NCBI GenBank assembly: GCA_008000375.1
Contig: SMOI01000068.1
Coordinates: forward strand, 1-64,000
Length of the DNA: 64,000 nucleotides
DNA from: Poteriospumella lacustris
Lineage: Eukaryota; Sar; Chrysophyceae; Chromulinales; Dinobryaceae
Reading direction: 5' to 3'
Position numbers and translations under genes: made by a program. This document shows, piece after piece, positions 31,046-42,039 of this stretch (position 1 is the stretch's first letter; every line of letters starts with the position of its first letter). The notes beneath the pieces are model-generated. The model saw only the letters and a program-made list of their open reading frames with translations, was not told the DNA's origin and made no database searches.

Positions 31046-33583
31046 TCTCGAAGGTCAAACAGAGCTCGGCAGAGGTCGATGGTCCGCGACGACTGTTTCT
31101 TAGATCCGACAGAAAAACATCAAAACGAGTTAGAAAATGTCGGAAAAAACATAGCATCATGTAGTTCACACAAGAAACTGTCGATAGATGCTAAAGCTAC
31201 ACATGTCTAACCCAAATACAAAGACTTACGACGGGAAATGAAGCGGAAAAAGGTCGACACCAGCCGCATTCGTGTCGCTAACTCGCCAGAACTTTGGCAA
31301 TATCAGTCGGACCGCAAACAGCCGCATATATTTGGGTGTATCTCCTTCTTGGTGAGCGGTAGCAGTCATTTTCCCCCGTCGAAACGATGAGATTCCGTTT
31401 GAAGACGGAAAACAACGCGAAGAACTGTGGCTGGTGGAGACGCGCCGCGCGGAAAGACAGCGGAAGACCCCGCTCTCTCGGCACAGCCGCCGTCGATACG
31501 CTCTCTACTCATACCCTGCGATCCATATCAGATGAACCACGTTGATGGTTCGCAGCGAAAGGCTGTGCTGCCCACGCGGCGACGACCGCAGCCCGCCAAC
31601 GGACCGGGGACACCGCCGCCGCCACCGCCGAGGCCACCGTCGCGACGGCCCCTTCCTCTTCGCCCAGCAAGCTGCACGGAACCCCCCTCAGTACCGTGTA
31701 TTCTCACCAGAGACCCGGCCACGAGGGTCTCGCTGCCGCAGTAGAGCGCCAACGTCTCCGAATCGCGTCGGGGGCAGCGGTGCTCAGCGTCGACTTGACC
31801 GAGACCAGCGCCGCCGTCGCCTCCGCCGCACGTCGCATCAACGATGGCGGTCCACCCGTAGCAGCTGCCCACCTCCTTCTACGTACCCCAGAGCACCCTC
31901 GATGGCTGCCAATCGCCCAGCAGTACGGCGGAAGCCAGTGCGCTGCACAGCCGCGGACCCCCGTCGGCCCACCGTCGGTCGTGTGCCGCTCCGCAGTGAG
32001 CAGCGTGTGCCGCCGCTCACTGCAGAGTACTTCACTTGTCAACGACAGTGCGGCAGATTGACGTGGCAGTTCACCGCCACCGACGAGGAGAATCGTCGAT
32101 CTCGCTGGCCGTGTCGACGACACCGCCACAGCAACGAGAGGCCGTTCTCAACGACGGTGCTGCTTCTCACGAACTCACGTGGCACTCTCTTGGCGTAGAG
32201 TCGTTGTGGGCGAGGGAGCGCGAAGAGAACCCAGCGACAGTGTGCGAACAACCGCATCGCGGCGTCGCTTGTCTGCAGACCGCATAGTGGACGGGCCGTT
32301 GGCCAGTGAACGAAGCAGCGACGTCTTCGCAGCGGAGACCTCACAGTGTCACTAACTGATCGTCAAAAAGCGTCAGTCCATTGCTGAGCAGACTCGACGG
32401 ACCCACGGTGCCAGAGAGATCGCCGGTGGTGGCCTGTGGAGGACCAGCAGCGAACACGCAACCAGCCGACGAACAAGACGATACGCTGCAGGATCAATCG
32501 CGAGAATGGAAATAAAAGGGCATGGGGCTGATAACAAGTTGTGGCGGTAAAGGAATGTCAGGAGTCCGTCAACAAGACCGCAATGTGCAAGAGATGCGCG
32601 TTCAGATCGTGCGAACCAAACCCGTCCACAAGAGTTGAAGCTTGTTCCTGCGGGAAAAGGGCAGGAGCCACGAGAAGCATGATACGTGAGCACATTGTCA
32701 TTGCTCCAAGTGGAGCGAGCTACAGGTCGGCCACATCATTGGTGAAGGCGAACAGATTTCCGTCTGGATCGCACAAGCTGTGAGCAAATCGCTGAGAAAT
32801 TGTCACAAACAGCTTTACCTCGTGTCATTTCAATGGACATAGAAATCGATCACTCGCTTCGGTCAACAACTGCATCGCCAGTGAGAGAGCAAACATCGAA
32901 GTGGTGATGTCAACTTCACAAGTGAGCCACTACGGCGCGACAACAAGTAAATCACTCCGGAAGGCGTTTGAGACGAAGAGTCAAAACTGTCCTGCGACGA
33001 CGGTCAACGTTGAGATTCCGATTGGAAGTTATGACTTGCTTGACGATCGTCACCCATTGTCATTGCTGGTCTGCCATCTGTTGCAAACCCTATTAGTTAT
33101 GGCCTGCGTTGGCCATTGATTGGCCCCTTGGCATCTGTGATCTCGTCCCAGCAGCAGGGTCGTGCGTCATCACCATCGTGTCCTTCTCCTAGAAAAGTTG
33201 AAACGGTTTTACGTAGATCTTGTGAAAGTCTGGGTTTACACTCGCACTGTGTCGGGCGCTGCGTACCAAAGAAGTGAATGAAAAGAGGGCATACAGTAAC
33301 ACTAAAGTGGAGGGTACTCTTCACAGATTGTACTGTACAAAGTGATCTTTTTGAGATCTGAAATGGTCGGGTTTTGAGGCACGATTGTTGTACCAGCAAA
33401 GTCATCAGTCGTGTGTTCTGTGTTCTGCAGGCTGTTTGGTGTTCATTCAACTAGAGCTTCACGCTTCACGCTTCAGCATTATAGTTATGTTCCAAACCAT
33501 TGGTGTAGCTGGTTGTAGATTTCTTGTTTGTTCCATGTGGTGTGCTCGGTAGCGTATTGGGTGTTCAGTGACTGCTATCAACC
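31046..33583. other. Gene-poor region, possible unrecognised or decayed coding sequence at 31430-32300
   Basis: 2.5 kb. The part at about 31430-32300 is GC-rich with overlapping frames of 100-220 codons on the plus strand (Pro-rich TPPPPPPRPPS near 31610-31660; VLSVDLTETSAAVASAARRI near 31780-31840), but no single frame or splice model stands out. 32300-33583 is AT-richer, with nothing recognised; its last part is the promoter of the Rmp1-like gene. Confidence 0.3.
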
Positions 33584-34708
33584 ATGACCACGACCACGCC
33601 CATCTCTCGGAAGTGCTGCAGCCCGGCCTTGTTTGACATGATGCTGTCCTCTTGGAGCGACGATTGCTTGTCTCCCTGGCTTGAGGACCGCCAGCTTCTG
33701 AAGCAGCTTCTCTATCGAAATCGTTACCAGCACGGCCCAACGCTTATATTCCGCCAAATGAAGAACGTACTCAGTTCCTCGGGGTTTTTCGTGGACCAAA
33801 CGCACTGGGCCATACTGCGAAGAGCCCAGGTAGAGGTAGCTGCGTTGTCAGCGTCCACCAAACTGACAACGACTCACGTGCAGAAGCTACTCGCTCAGCG
33901 CCAGCTCCTGCAAATGTACGTGTCGCGGTCTGCAGACGTCGTCCACCACGTCGTCAAGGCCGCGCGGGCGACGGCCATTGGCCTGCAGCGCCGGACGTTT
34001 GCGACGCTCTTCGCCGCGTGGGCATCCTTTCTGGGGTCTTTCTACAGCTTCTTCAAGAACGTACTTATTCACAGTTTACTGCCCGCGCTGGCCACGGCGG
34101 AGGACAAGCTGCGGATGGTCGCGCAGGTGGCGAGCCACAGCAAACTTCGACAGATGGCGCAGCAAGTTCTGGCCGACGAGAGCCAGCAGCTGTCTGTCCA
34201 AGTGCGGGCTGTTCTTACACCGCTGTGCGGCGGGGGCCCGCCACCCGCCGTCTCACAGTCTTCCGACACTGCGACCGGCGACACGACCGCGGACACACCC
34301 GCGGCCGCTGTCACCGCCCCGGTCAGCGTCGATCGCAGCGCATCATTCGCAGCGGATGGCGAGGAGGAAGATATGCCGCCGTATTCCGTCCCGCCGTCGG
34401 CTGCGGCTGCCGACCACGTCGGCGACGGCCAGCCGCCAGACCGGCCGCTTCCGTCGGCGGCGTCGACGAGGAAGCGGCCCGCCGATGTCGCCGCCATCGC
34501 CGACGACATCGACGACATTTTCGGCGGGAGCCAGGCGACCGTCCGCAAGACGAAGAAACGACGCGCGGACAAGACGCGCGGCGAGGAGCGGCCCGAACGG
34601 CGGCCGGCGGACCAGCGGCCGCCGCCTGCTGACGGCGACGACATCGACGACCTCTTCTTCGCGTTCAACAGGGCCGTCACCTCCTCCGCCTCGAGGGCAG
34701 CGAAGTGA
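33584..34708 (+). CDS. Rmp1/NEPRO-like RNase MRP-associated nucleolar protein (tentative)
   Basis: Single-exon protein of 374 residues. The N-terminal 170 residues are helical. LLKQLLYRNRYQHGPTLIFR matches the pattern of the Rmp1/NEPRO N-terminal domain, where a Tyr/His-Arg-Asn-Lys/Arg-x-Gln-His core is conserved; a second helical block, RTFATLFAAWASFLGSFYSF, follows. The C-terminal half is disordered, acidic and basic, with two DDIDD(I/L)F repeats (IADDIDDIFGG and GDDIDDLFFAF) separated by a Lys/Arg nuclear-localisation-like stretch (VRKTKKRRADK). Yeast Rmp1 is an RNase MRP subunit that acts in rRNA processing; NEPRO is its proposed animal relative. The assignment rests on one short motif, so an unrelated nuclear protein is possible. 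Confidence 0.5.
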   Translation: MTTTTPISRKCCSPALFDMMLSSWSDDCLSPWLEDRQLLKQLLYRNRYQHGPTLIFRQMKNVLSSSGFFVDQTHWAILRRAQVEVAALSASTKLTTTHVQKLLAQRQLLQMYVSRSADVVHHVVKAARATAIGLQRRTFATLFAAWASFLGSFYSFFKNVLIHSLLPALATAEDKLRMVAQVASHSKLRQMAQQVLADESQQLSVQVRAVLTPLCGGGPPPAVSQSSDTATGDTTADTPAAAVTAPVSVDRSASFAADGEEEDMPPYSVPPSAAAADHVGDGQPPDRPLPSAASTRKRPADVAAIADDIDDIFGGSQATVRKTKKRRADKTRGEERPERRPADQRPPPADGDDIDDLFFAFNRAVTSSASRAAK

Positions 34709-34868
34709 GCCTCGGGGCCCACACGTGTAAAAGTCATCGCCAGCGTCTCCTCTCGACCTTCGCGCTGCGGCGCTAAACAGGCACCAGTTCCAACGCGGCC
34801 GCGGCGCCGTACGCAGCGACGGCGGCACCTGAGCGCATCGCTCGCCTTCAGCGACGGGCCCGCACCGT

Positions 34869-36224
34869 TCAGCCGAAATGAGATCCGGTGGGGAGCGAAC
34901 GACGGCCGCTGCTGATGCTGCTGAGGCCGCCACTGCTCGCAGTGTCGCCGCTGAAGACGCGGGCGCGCCCGGTCGCGTCGCGCCCGTCGCGCTCCGCGTC
35001 GTTGTCGCCGACGGGTCGGTAGGCGGCGTGCATCGAGTTCGACACGACCGACAGCAGCGGCTTTCGCAGCGTCCACGCGGCCGCATCGCCACTCGACACG
35101 CGAGACACGCGAGACGCGTCGTCGTCCACCGCGGTCACGTGCAGCAGCATCGCCTCTTCGTCCTCGTGGGTCGGCAGCGGCGGCGCGGACGGCTCGACCG
35201 AGGCGGCGGGCGGAGGCGGCGGCGCGGAGGAGGCCGACGAGAAGGACGACGACGAGGACAGCGACGAGGACAGCGAGTCCTTCTTGCGCGACGCAGCGTC
35301 GTGGTGCTGCGCGGCGACGTTGACCAGCAGCCCCAGCGCGACGAGCGCCGCCCCGACGCCCTCCGCGAGCGAAATGAGCTGATTCAGGACGAGGAAGGAC
35401 AAGAGAATGGTGCTGATGGGCTGGAAGGTGGAGTACACCGTCGTGGTGGACGGGGGAAGCAGCTTCCCGCACCACGACAGCGCGTTGTAGTTGAACACGG
35501 TGGGGAAGGCGACGGCGTAGGCCAGCGCCAGCCACGGCAGAGGCTGCGCGTCGAAGATCAGGTCGCGCTCGCTGAACTGGAAGGCATACGCCGCAAACAG
35601 CACCATGGTGAGGCCGGTGCCGATGGCGTAGTAGACGAAGGTCACCAAGGCGGGCGTGTAGCGCGCGAGGATCGGCTTCGAGAACACCACCAGACACGCC
35701 ATGCCCGCCACCTGCGCGCACACGATGCCGGTGCCGATGACGAGGTCGCTGCCGCCGTTGTGGTCGTCGTTGCTGCTGCTTCCGTCGCTTTGCCAAGCTT
35801 CGGCAAGGATGGCGCCGCCAACGGCCAGGGCGATGCCGACCGTCTTCAGAAGCGTCAGGCGCTCGAGGCCGAGGCAGATGGAAATCACCGTCGCGATGCA
35901 GGGGATGCTCGGCTGGAAGATGGCGAAGCGCGACGCGGATATGTACTTCAAGGCCAGCATGGCACCCACGACATTGAAGAAGGAGCACAGGCCGAGGACG
36001 AAAAACCGCCCGTAGTCGCGGCGGTCCACGACGATGGGAACACGCTGATAGCGCAGGAGCGCAAGCATCACGACGGACGCGAACAGCTCGCGGTAAAGAA
36101 CAAACACGAACGGATCCGCCCCCTTTTTCAAGGCGATGGAACCCACCAGATGCCACCCGGAATAGAACAGTTGGCAAACGAGCATGATGCCGTGCGCCCA
36201 TTGCACTTTCGAACAGACCCACAT
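34869..36224 (-). CDS. EamA/drug-metabolite-transporter family membrane protein
   Basis: Single-exon protein of 451 residues with about ten transmembrane segments in two EamA halves: LVCQLFYSGWHLVGSIALKK and FVLYRELFASVVMLALLRYQ in the first, then VGIALAVGGAIL closing it. The second half runs from GIVCAQVAGMACLVVFSKPI through VYSTFQPISTILLSFLVLNQ. The start-half motif (SG.H...IALK.G..PFVFVLYRE) resembles WAT1-like plant transporters. A 150-residue cytosolic Ser/Pro/Asp-rich tail follows. The substrate is unknown. It converges with the Rmp1-like gene, leaving 160 bp between the stops. Confidence 0.88.
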   Translation of the reverse strand: MWVCSKVQWAHGIMLVCQLFYSGWHLVGSIALKKGADPFVFVLYRELFASVVMLALLRYQRVPIVVDRRDYGRFFVLGLCSFFNVVGAMLALKYISASRFAIFQPSIPCIATVISICLGLERLTLLKTVGIALAVGGAILAEAWQSDGSSSNDDHNGGSDLVIGTGIVCAQVAGMACLVVFSKPILARYTPALVTFVYYAIGTGLTMVLFAAYAFQFSERDLIFDAQPLPWLALAYAVAFPTVFNYNALSWCGKLLPPSTTTVYSTFQPISTILLSFLVLNQLISLAEGVGAALVALGLLVNVAAQHHDAASRKKDSLSSSLSSSSSFSSASSAPPPPPAASVEPSAPPLPTHEDEEAMLLHVTAVDDDASRVSRVSSGDAAAWTLRKPLLSVVSNSMHAAYRPVGDNDAERDGRDATGRARVFSGDTASSGGLSSISSGRRSLPTGSHFG

Positions 36225-36569
36225 GTTGCACGCGCTGACGGAGTCGCAGAGTTGGGCTCAAACTGTTGACCGCCTCTGCATTGAGTTGTGAAGCTTCGGA
36301 GTGCTGTCTACGGCGAGCCCATCGAGCCCATCGAGCCCATCGAGCCCGACCGACGACCGACTCGCCGCAGGTCTCGCGATCCATACCACCTTGTACGTAT
36401 GTTTGGCAAAGTATGACTCTTTGTAATGGTTGTACGTCACTCAGTATGTACGTAGATGAAGGACCAGCTGCAACTGTCACTGTCACCGTCACGGTTATCG
36501 CCGTTATCGCCGTATCCGTGAATTGCTTTGGGAGCTGCCATTATCCACGGTCCAAATGACTTCGATAAA
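36225..36569. other. Divergent promoter region with CGAGCCCAT tandem
   Basis: 345 bp between the EamA gene (minus) and the Mrs2/CorA gene (plus). A 9-bp unit CGAGCCCAT is repeated about four times at 36314-36347, and GTTATCGCC is duplicated near 36494-36510. No ORF. Confidence 0.5.
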
Positions 36570-38661
36570 ATGTCTATGGATGGGTCGGAGCCGTCGGCGC
36601 GCTCTCCCTCCACTCAAAGTGTGAAGTCGCCGTTTGCAGCGACATTCTTCCGAGACGCCAGCACGCGAAGCACGCGCTCCAATTCCAATCGCTCACAGAG
36701 GGAAGCCGTCCCCGATTCAGTCGCCCACGATGGTGGAACCGCCGTCGAAGGTAGCACAGCGTCCGTCCGACAAAACGCCGCCAACCTCTTCAGCGTGTTC
36801 CGAAACAAGGCGCGCAGAGAGGACTCCCTCAGCGAGCGATCGCAGGGCTCGAGCGACGACGGGAGCGTCGATGGCAGTCTGCATGCTGGTGTGGAGCAGA
36901 TAATCACGCGAGGTCGGCGTGAGAGCTACGAAGAGATGGCGGCGAGCCTGGCGTCGTCCACGCCGCAGCTGTTTCTGGGCGTCGAGGGCAAGGCCAAGAT
37001 CGTCGTCAAGATCGTCTACCCACCCGGCGCCGCGCAGCCGGGGCGATCGAGCGAAACGAAAATCATGAGTTTGCGGGCGCTGCTGCTGGACATTTTGAAC
37101 GAGGCGCAGCGCTACGAGGACGAGGCGGCGCGGGCTCGACACGCGGCGCCACCGGCGCACCCTCCGAGGACAACAGGCGCCGCTGGCAGCCTCCCCACGA
37201 TCTACGAAAGGTGAGTGGTCCTCCTTGCGGCCCAACGCGTCCGATGCTAACGCCTGCCGCTCACGCAGCTCGTCGCCGCTTGCGAAGGCAGCTTCTCTGC
37301 GGCGGCACGGCACACTGCTCGCCGACGATGGCGGGCCGGACGACGCGCCGGCCGCATCGCCTGACGCGGTTTCGACGGCGGCGAATGTGCCGGCGCTGAG
37401 ACAGCGCGATTTGCGTCGCCTGGAGGCGACGTCGCAAGCGCCGCAGAGCCTCGTGGGCGAGCAGGACCCGTACGCGCTCGTGCGCAGACACGTCGTGCTG
37501 TTCTCCTTCGGCGAACTGGTCTCCGCCGCCGTGCAGGCCGAGCGCCTCCTTCTCATCGTGCGGCACGAGGCAGAAGGGGCAGAGGCGGCCCTCGAGCAGT
37601 TGGAGCGACACGTCGTCGAGTGGATCCGCGCGCCGCAGCCGTTTCACTTCCACAGCGACCTCGCACCGCTCGGCGCCTCGTCCGACGCCGCTGCGCTGTC
37701 GGCGGCGACAGCCCCCGACAGCGCTCGCGGCGCCTCCGTCGACGAGGCGGCCACCACGCGGCTTCCTTTCCACGCTTCGCCGGGGCCGTCGTCCAGCGCT
37801 GCTGCGCACGCCGCCGTCGCGGTGGCCGCAGAGGTCACCGCCGCGCGCCCCGCAGCGGTCGCTGCCCCGTCGTGGCCGTTTTCGCTGCGCGCGTACGACG
37901 CGCTCTTCGCGACGATGTTCGTGCTGCTGTCGCGCCGTGTGGCGCAGACGGCCGCAGACGTGTCGCTGCTGTGCGACGCGATAGGCGACCACTCGCTGCT
38001 GTCGCTGCCGCTGCAGGAGGCGCTGCGCCTCTTGAAGACGCGAGCGGCCGCGCTGCGGCAGCGAGTGACCGCCTTCGTGTCGCTGCTGGCCGCCCTGTCG
38101 CTCGAAACCGGCGCCGACGCCGACGCCGACGAGGCCGACCGCCCGACCGGCCGCGGCGAGGACGGCAGCTTCGCCTTCGCGAACCTCGCCGCGTGTCGTG
38201 CGATGCCGTCGCTGTACTCGCGGGCGCGGCCCGCGGCCCTCGCGACGCTGGCGGCGACGTCGGCGGACCTGGACTTCCTGTGGGAGGGCCACGGCGACGA
38301 GTTCCGCGACCTGTTGCGACGCGTGCGGACGCTGGACGCGCGGCTGGAGGAGGTGGAGGCCAGCGTGCTGCTGCGCCTGGACATCTCGCGCAACGAGTTG
38401 CTCGTGGCGTCGACGGTGCTGTCCGTGGTCGCGTGCACGATCGGCTTCGCCGGCTTCATCACCGGCGCCTTCGGCATGAACCTGGACAACTCGGAGGAGC
38501 TGGCGCCGGTCAAGGGCCTCTTCGGCGGCGTCTTCGGCGCGTGTCTCCTGCTGATCGTGGGGCTGACGGGCGCCATTCTGCAGTACTTCCGCGCCAAGGG
38601 CATCCTGCCCACCCACACCAGCAAGCGCTGGGCGCAGGTGGCGCAGATCGTGCACTCGTGA
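36570..38661 (+). CDS. Mrs2/CorA-type magnesium transporter
   Basis: Exons 36570-37210 and 37269-38661 with a 58-bp intron give 677 residues. The start is the ATG at 36570; the frame upstream opens only from TTG. A 250-residue Ser/Arg-rich cytosolic N-terminus precedes the domain, with VKIVYPPGAAQPGR at the start of the fold. The CorA helical region includes DLDFLWEGHGDEFRDLLRRV and LDARLEEVEASVLLRLDISRN. The two C-terminal membrane segments enclose the hallmark GMN motif in GFAGFITGAFGMNLDN, and the second is FGACLLLIVGLTGAILQYF. The family forms pentameric Mg2+ channels. The long N-terminus and Ala/Pro-rich insertions make it about 1.5 times the usual length; without an organelle leader, a plasma or vacuolar membrane location is possible. 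Confidence 0.9.
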
Positions 38662-39279
38662 CGCGTACCCCACGCGCACCGCGTTGGCCGATGAGGCGCT
38701 GGCCGCTGACCTGTCGACTGGCGGCCACCGATTGGCCGCGGCGGGGCAGCGCACAGAGGCGCTCTGACTGACTGACGCGTCCCGCCGCCGGTCGTCGCGG
38801 CCGTCGCGGTCGTCGCGCTGCGCGGCCGCTGCGCCTCCGAACGTGTAACGCGCGCTAAGGCCCAACGGCTGGCAGTCAAGTGGCGTTGGGTCCTTGGCAG
38901 TACATTGCAAATGCAGGTGAGCGACGCCTCTCTCGACCACTCAGGGCACTGTGCCTCCCCCCCCTAAATTATCGCCTCCAAGTGCCTACAATCCTCTGTG
39001 TAACACTGCACTAAGCGCCGTGAGCTGCTGCGGGTGACGGTGCGAACCTCTGGGTCGCTGGGTAGTTGGGTCTCTGGGTGTTTGGGTCTCTGGGTCGGAG
39101 CGGAGGCGACTTCTTCGTCGGCGGCGAAGGAGGTCTTCGGACATCTTCAAGGACCAATCGCGAGAGAAGGGATAGGATCGGACGATACAGGAACGGACCA
39201 CAAGCAACACAGCCGGTCACAATATGCACCCGACTGAGCTGCGCTGCCCGTGAGAGGACAGAGCCGAAGAGTTGCGAAC
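38662..39279. other. Intergenic region with GGGTCTCT tandem
   Basis: 618 bp between plus-strand genes. At about 39049-39097 a GGGT(C/T)TCTGGGT-type unit (TGGGTCTC, TGGGTGTT, TGGGTAGT) is repeated about six times. This G-rich strand could form a quadruplex upstream of glutathione synthetase. No gene recognised. Confidence 0.5.
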
Positions 39280-41214
39280 ATGGCGTCGACGGCTGTCGAT
39301 GCTCAGCCGCTGATCGACGACGACTTGCTGCAGCAGATCAACACATGGTGCGGGGTTCATGGCTTAATGTACAGCGACGGTGGGATAAAGTGGAACGCTG
39401 CCCCCCTCTCGCTGACGCCGCTGCCGTATCCGACCGGAGCGTTCGCGTTTGTGCGCCAAATGCAGCCCGTGTGGAACTACCTCATGGACTCCATCGCTCG
39501 GAACCGAAGCTTCTTGTTGTCCGAATTGAAGAACGTGGCCGCCTCCGACGAGGAGTTCACCGGGACGTTGTACAAGCTCTTTCGCGCGCTGCCGGAGTCG
39601 CAGGTGCGTGGCGCGTGGGCGCTCGGGGTCTTCCGCAGCGACTACATGCTGAGTCCCAGCTCCTCCGCCGAACCGCTCGGCTTCGTGCCGATGCAAGTCG
39701 AAATCAACACGATTGCGTCCGGCCTCGGCTGCCTGTCGACGAAGGCCGGCCACTTCCTGCGCGACTTCCTCCTGCGACACGCCGCGCACCCGCAAGTGCA
39801 GCGCATCTTCGAAGAGCAAGAGGAGTTTCCGTCGTCGGCGAAGCCCGCCAACACAACAAAACTCATCCAGCGCGTCGCGCATGGACTGGAGGTCAGCCCC
39901 TCGCTCCGCAAGATCGCCTCGGCGATGGCGCAAGCGCACGAGGTGTATGTGCGGCGCTTGCGGAGCCGAGCGGGCAACGACGACGGCGGCGGCGACGACG
40001 CGGACGCGGACGCTCTGCGAGATCGCATTCGCCTGCTGTTCGTTGTTCAGCCTCGGGAGCGCAACGTCGGGGACCAGCGAGCGCTGGAGGAGGAGCTGTG
40101 GCGCAGACACGGCGTGCGCTGCGAGTTCGCGACCTTCGCGGAGCTGTCGCGGTGGCTGCAGGTCGATCGCGACAGCGGCGGCAACGACGCGCCGACGCTG
40201 TTTCTGCAGCGAGGCCCAGACCGAGCGCGCTACGAGGTCTCGTTGGTGTACTTCCGCGCGGGCTACACGCCCTCCGACTACGTCGCCGACGAGTCGCACG
40301 GCGAGTGCGCCGCGGCGCTGGCGGGCCTCGCTGAAGCTTCGCACGACGCGGATCTCCACCGGCTCCTCTGCGGCAACGCGGCGTGGCGCGTGAGATGGAC
40401 CATAGAGAGGAGCCGCGCCATCAAGTGCCCGTCGCTGGGCCTGCACCTCGCCGGAACGAAGGCCGTGCAGGCCGCGGTGGCGCGCGAGGGCGTGCTGGAG
40501 GCGCTGCTCACAGGGGCCAGCCGCGACGACGCGTGGGCCGCGCGAGCGGCTGCCCTGCTTCGCCGCTGCTTCGCGGAGCAGCATCTGCTGAGCGCCACGC
40601 TGGAGGCGCCGAGCGTCGCCGCCCGCGGCGGTCCGAGCGCAGCGATCGACGCGGCGCTGGCCTGCGACGGTCGCGACTGGGTGCTCAAGCCGCAGCGCGA
40701 GGGCGGCGGCAACAACTTGTATCGCGAGGCGCTCGCAGACGCGCTGCGGGCCGCCAGAGGCTCGTCGAGCGCCCAGTTGCAAGGTAAGCGGCGCGCCGCC
40801 AGTCGTCTGCGGCTCTGACCCCGCCCCCGTGTGTCTGCAGGCTTCGTCCTCATGCGGCGCTTCGAGCCGCCGCTGCAGCGCCGCGCGGTCTTCTACAAGT
40901 TCGGACAGGCGGTCTGCGGCGCCGCGGTGTCCGAGCTGGGCATATTCGGCACCTTCCTCGGCCGCGGGGTCGGCGCGGTGCCGCGCCTGGACGACGCGTC
41001 CGAGGCGGCGCGCCCCGTCGCGCCAGACGTCGACGGAGACGCGGCCTTTCCCATCGAAGACGAGGCGATGAACGGCGGCTACTCGGGCTACCTGCTGCGC
41101 ACCAAAGGCGCAGAGGTGGACGAGGGCGGCGTCGCGACCGGCTTCGCGGTCCTCAACGCGCTGTACCTCGTCCCCGACGGCGACTTCTCGGCCGCCTTCG
41201 AGCACCGCTCGTAA
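39280..41214 (+). CDS. GSS: Glutathione synthetase (eukaryotic type)
   Basis: Exons 39280-40783 and 40841-41214 with a 57-bp intron give 625 residues. It joins gamma-glutamylcysteine to glycine using ATP. Family marks in order are the N-terminal MYSDGGIKWNAAPLSLTPLPYP, FRSDYMLS (substrate binding), QVEINTIASGLGCLSTKAG, VQPRERNVGDQRALEEEL, IERSRAIKCPSLGLHLAGTK with the AIKCP lid region, VLKPQREGGGNNLY (the ATP-binding Gly-rich loop) and, in exon 2, MRRFEPPLQ and NGGYSGYLLRTK. It is about 150 residues longer than most eukaryotic enzymes because of Ala/Asp-rich insertions (for example GNDDGGGDDADADA). There is no organelle leader, so it is probably cytosolic. Confidence 0.95.
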
Positions 41215-41427
41215 TTTAGAGAAGCACCGCCACCTGGTCACCGCCTTCGTTACGCACACACATATGTACATAGTTGAGCGCGATTACACAGCCACCGCCT
41301 CGCGGGGCACCGACGGCGGTCGCCGTCCAGGACGCCACGTGGGTCGCCGCGGAGGGCGCCAGCTCTCTTTCGCCGCTTCAGATCCCCTGTGAAGCGGAAG
41401 GTCACCCGTTTCGGTGATGGGAGGCGC

Positions 41428-42039
41428 TCAGCTGCCGTCGGTCACCACAAAACGAGTCGCCGGCGTCGCCTGCGACAGGACAAACGCCAAATCCACCAGC
41501 GCCAATGACACACAGCCGGCCGTGGCGCCGTAGCCTTCGGAGGCGACGTGGAAGAAGATGGCCGATCCGGCGTACGGAACGACGGGGTCGTCGTTGTAGC
41601 CGATGACCGCCAGCAGGTCGTACACCGCCGAGTCGTCCAGGAACAGATTCTCGTGCGACACCGAGCCGCCTTTGTACGGCAGCCGCACGAACTGATTGTA
41701 CATCGCATCGGAGGGCGCGTCGATCCAGCCGAAGTCGGTCTGCGTCGCTTCGCAGTTCAGATGCGGGGCGACAGAGAAGCACGGCGTGTTTGTCTTGTCC
41801 TGGCGGTAGAAAGCCCGGCGGAGCGGAAAGGACCCGATCGGAGTCATTCCGTCGCCTTCTCTCTTGCGGCGGGTGACTCCGTTTTTACCGAGGGCGCACC
41901 GCAGCTTTTGGCCCAGAAACTCCAAGGTGCAGTCATGGCCGCCAAGCCACGTGACGACGATATCGGTGGAGTTGTGCACGCTGTTGGCAAGTGCACTGAG
42001 AGCCACCGCGAACAGCAGGCCGATGGTTGTCCGCAGCAT
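41428..42039 (-). CDS. Secreted L,D-transpeptidase (YkuD) domain protein, bacterial type
   Basis: Single-exon protein of 203 residues from the ATG at 42039 (the frame opens further upstream, but MLRTTIGLLFAVALSALA is an ideal signal peptide). The mature part matches the YkuD fold of bacterial L,D-transpeptidases: LGKNGVTRRKREGDGMTPIGSFPL, DFGWIDAPSDAMYNQFVRLP, SHENLFLDDSAVYDLLAVIGYN and the catalytic IFFHVASEGYGATAGCVSL with His and nucleophile Cys. Bacterial enzymes crosslink peptidoglycan. Here the protein enters the secretory route; no Phe follows the signal peptide, so the plastid is less likely. The substrate in a eukaryote is unknown. It converges with glutathione synthetase (213 bp between the stops). 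Confidence 0.85.
   Translation of the reverse strand: MLRTTIGLLFAVALSALANSVHNSTDIVVTWLGGHDCTLEFLGQKLRCALGKNGVTRRKREGDGMTPIGSFPLRRAFYRQDKTNTPCFSVAPHLNCEATQTDFGWIDAPSDAMYNQFVRLPYKGGSVSHENLFLDDSAVYDLLAVIGYNDDPVVPYAGSAIFFHVASEGYGATAGCVSLALVDLAFVLSQATPATRFVVTDGS

Noticed and set aside
34878-36269. 463-codon plus-strand frame opposite the EamA transporter
   Set aside because: Antisense shadow of a well-supported membrane protein; charged low-complexity sequence.
37261-38940. 559-codon minus-strand frame opposite the Mg2+ transporter
   Set aside because: GC-rich antisense shadow, rich in Arg/His/Gln with no domain; the plus strand encodes a clear Mrs2/CorA protein.
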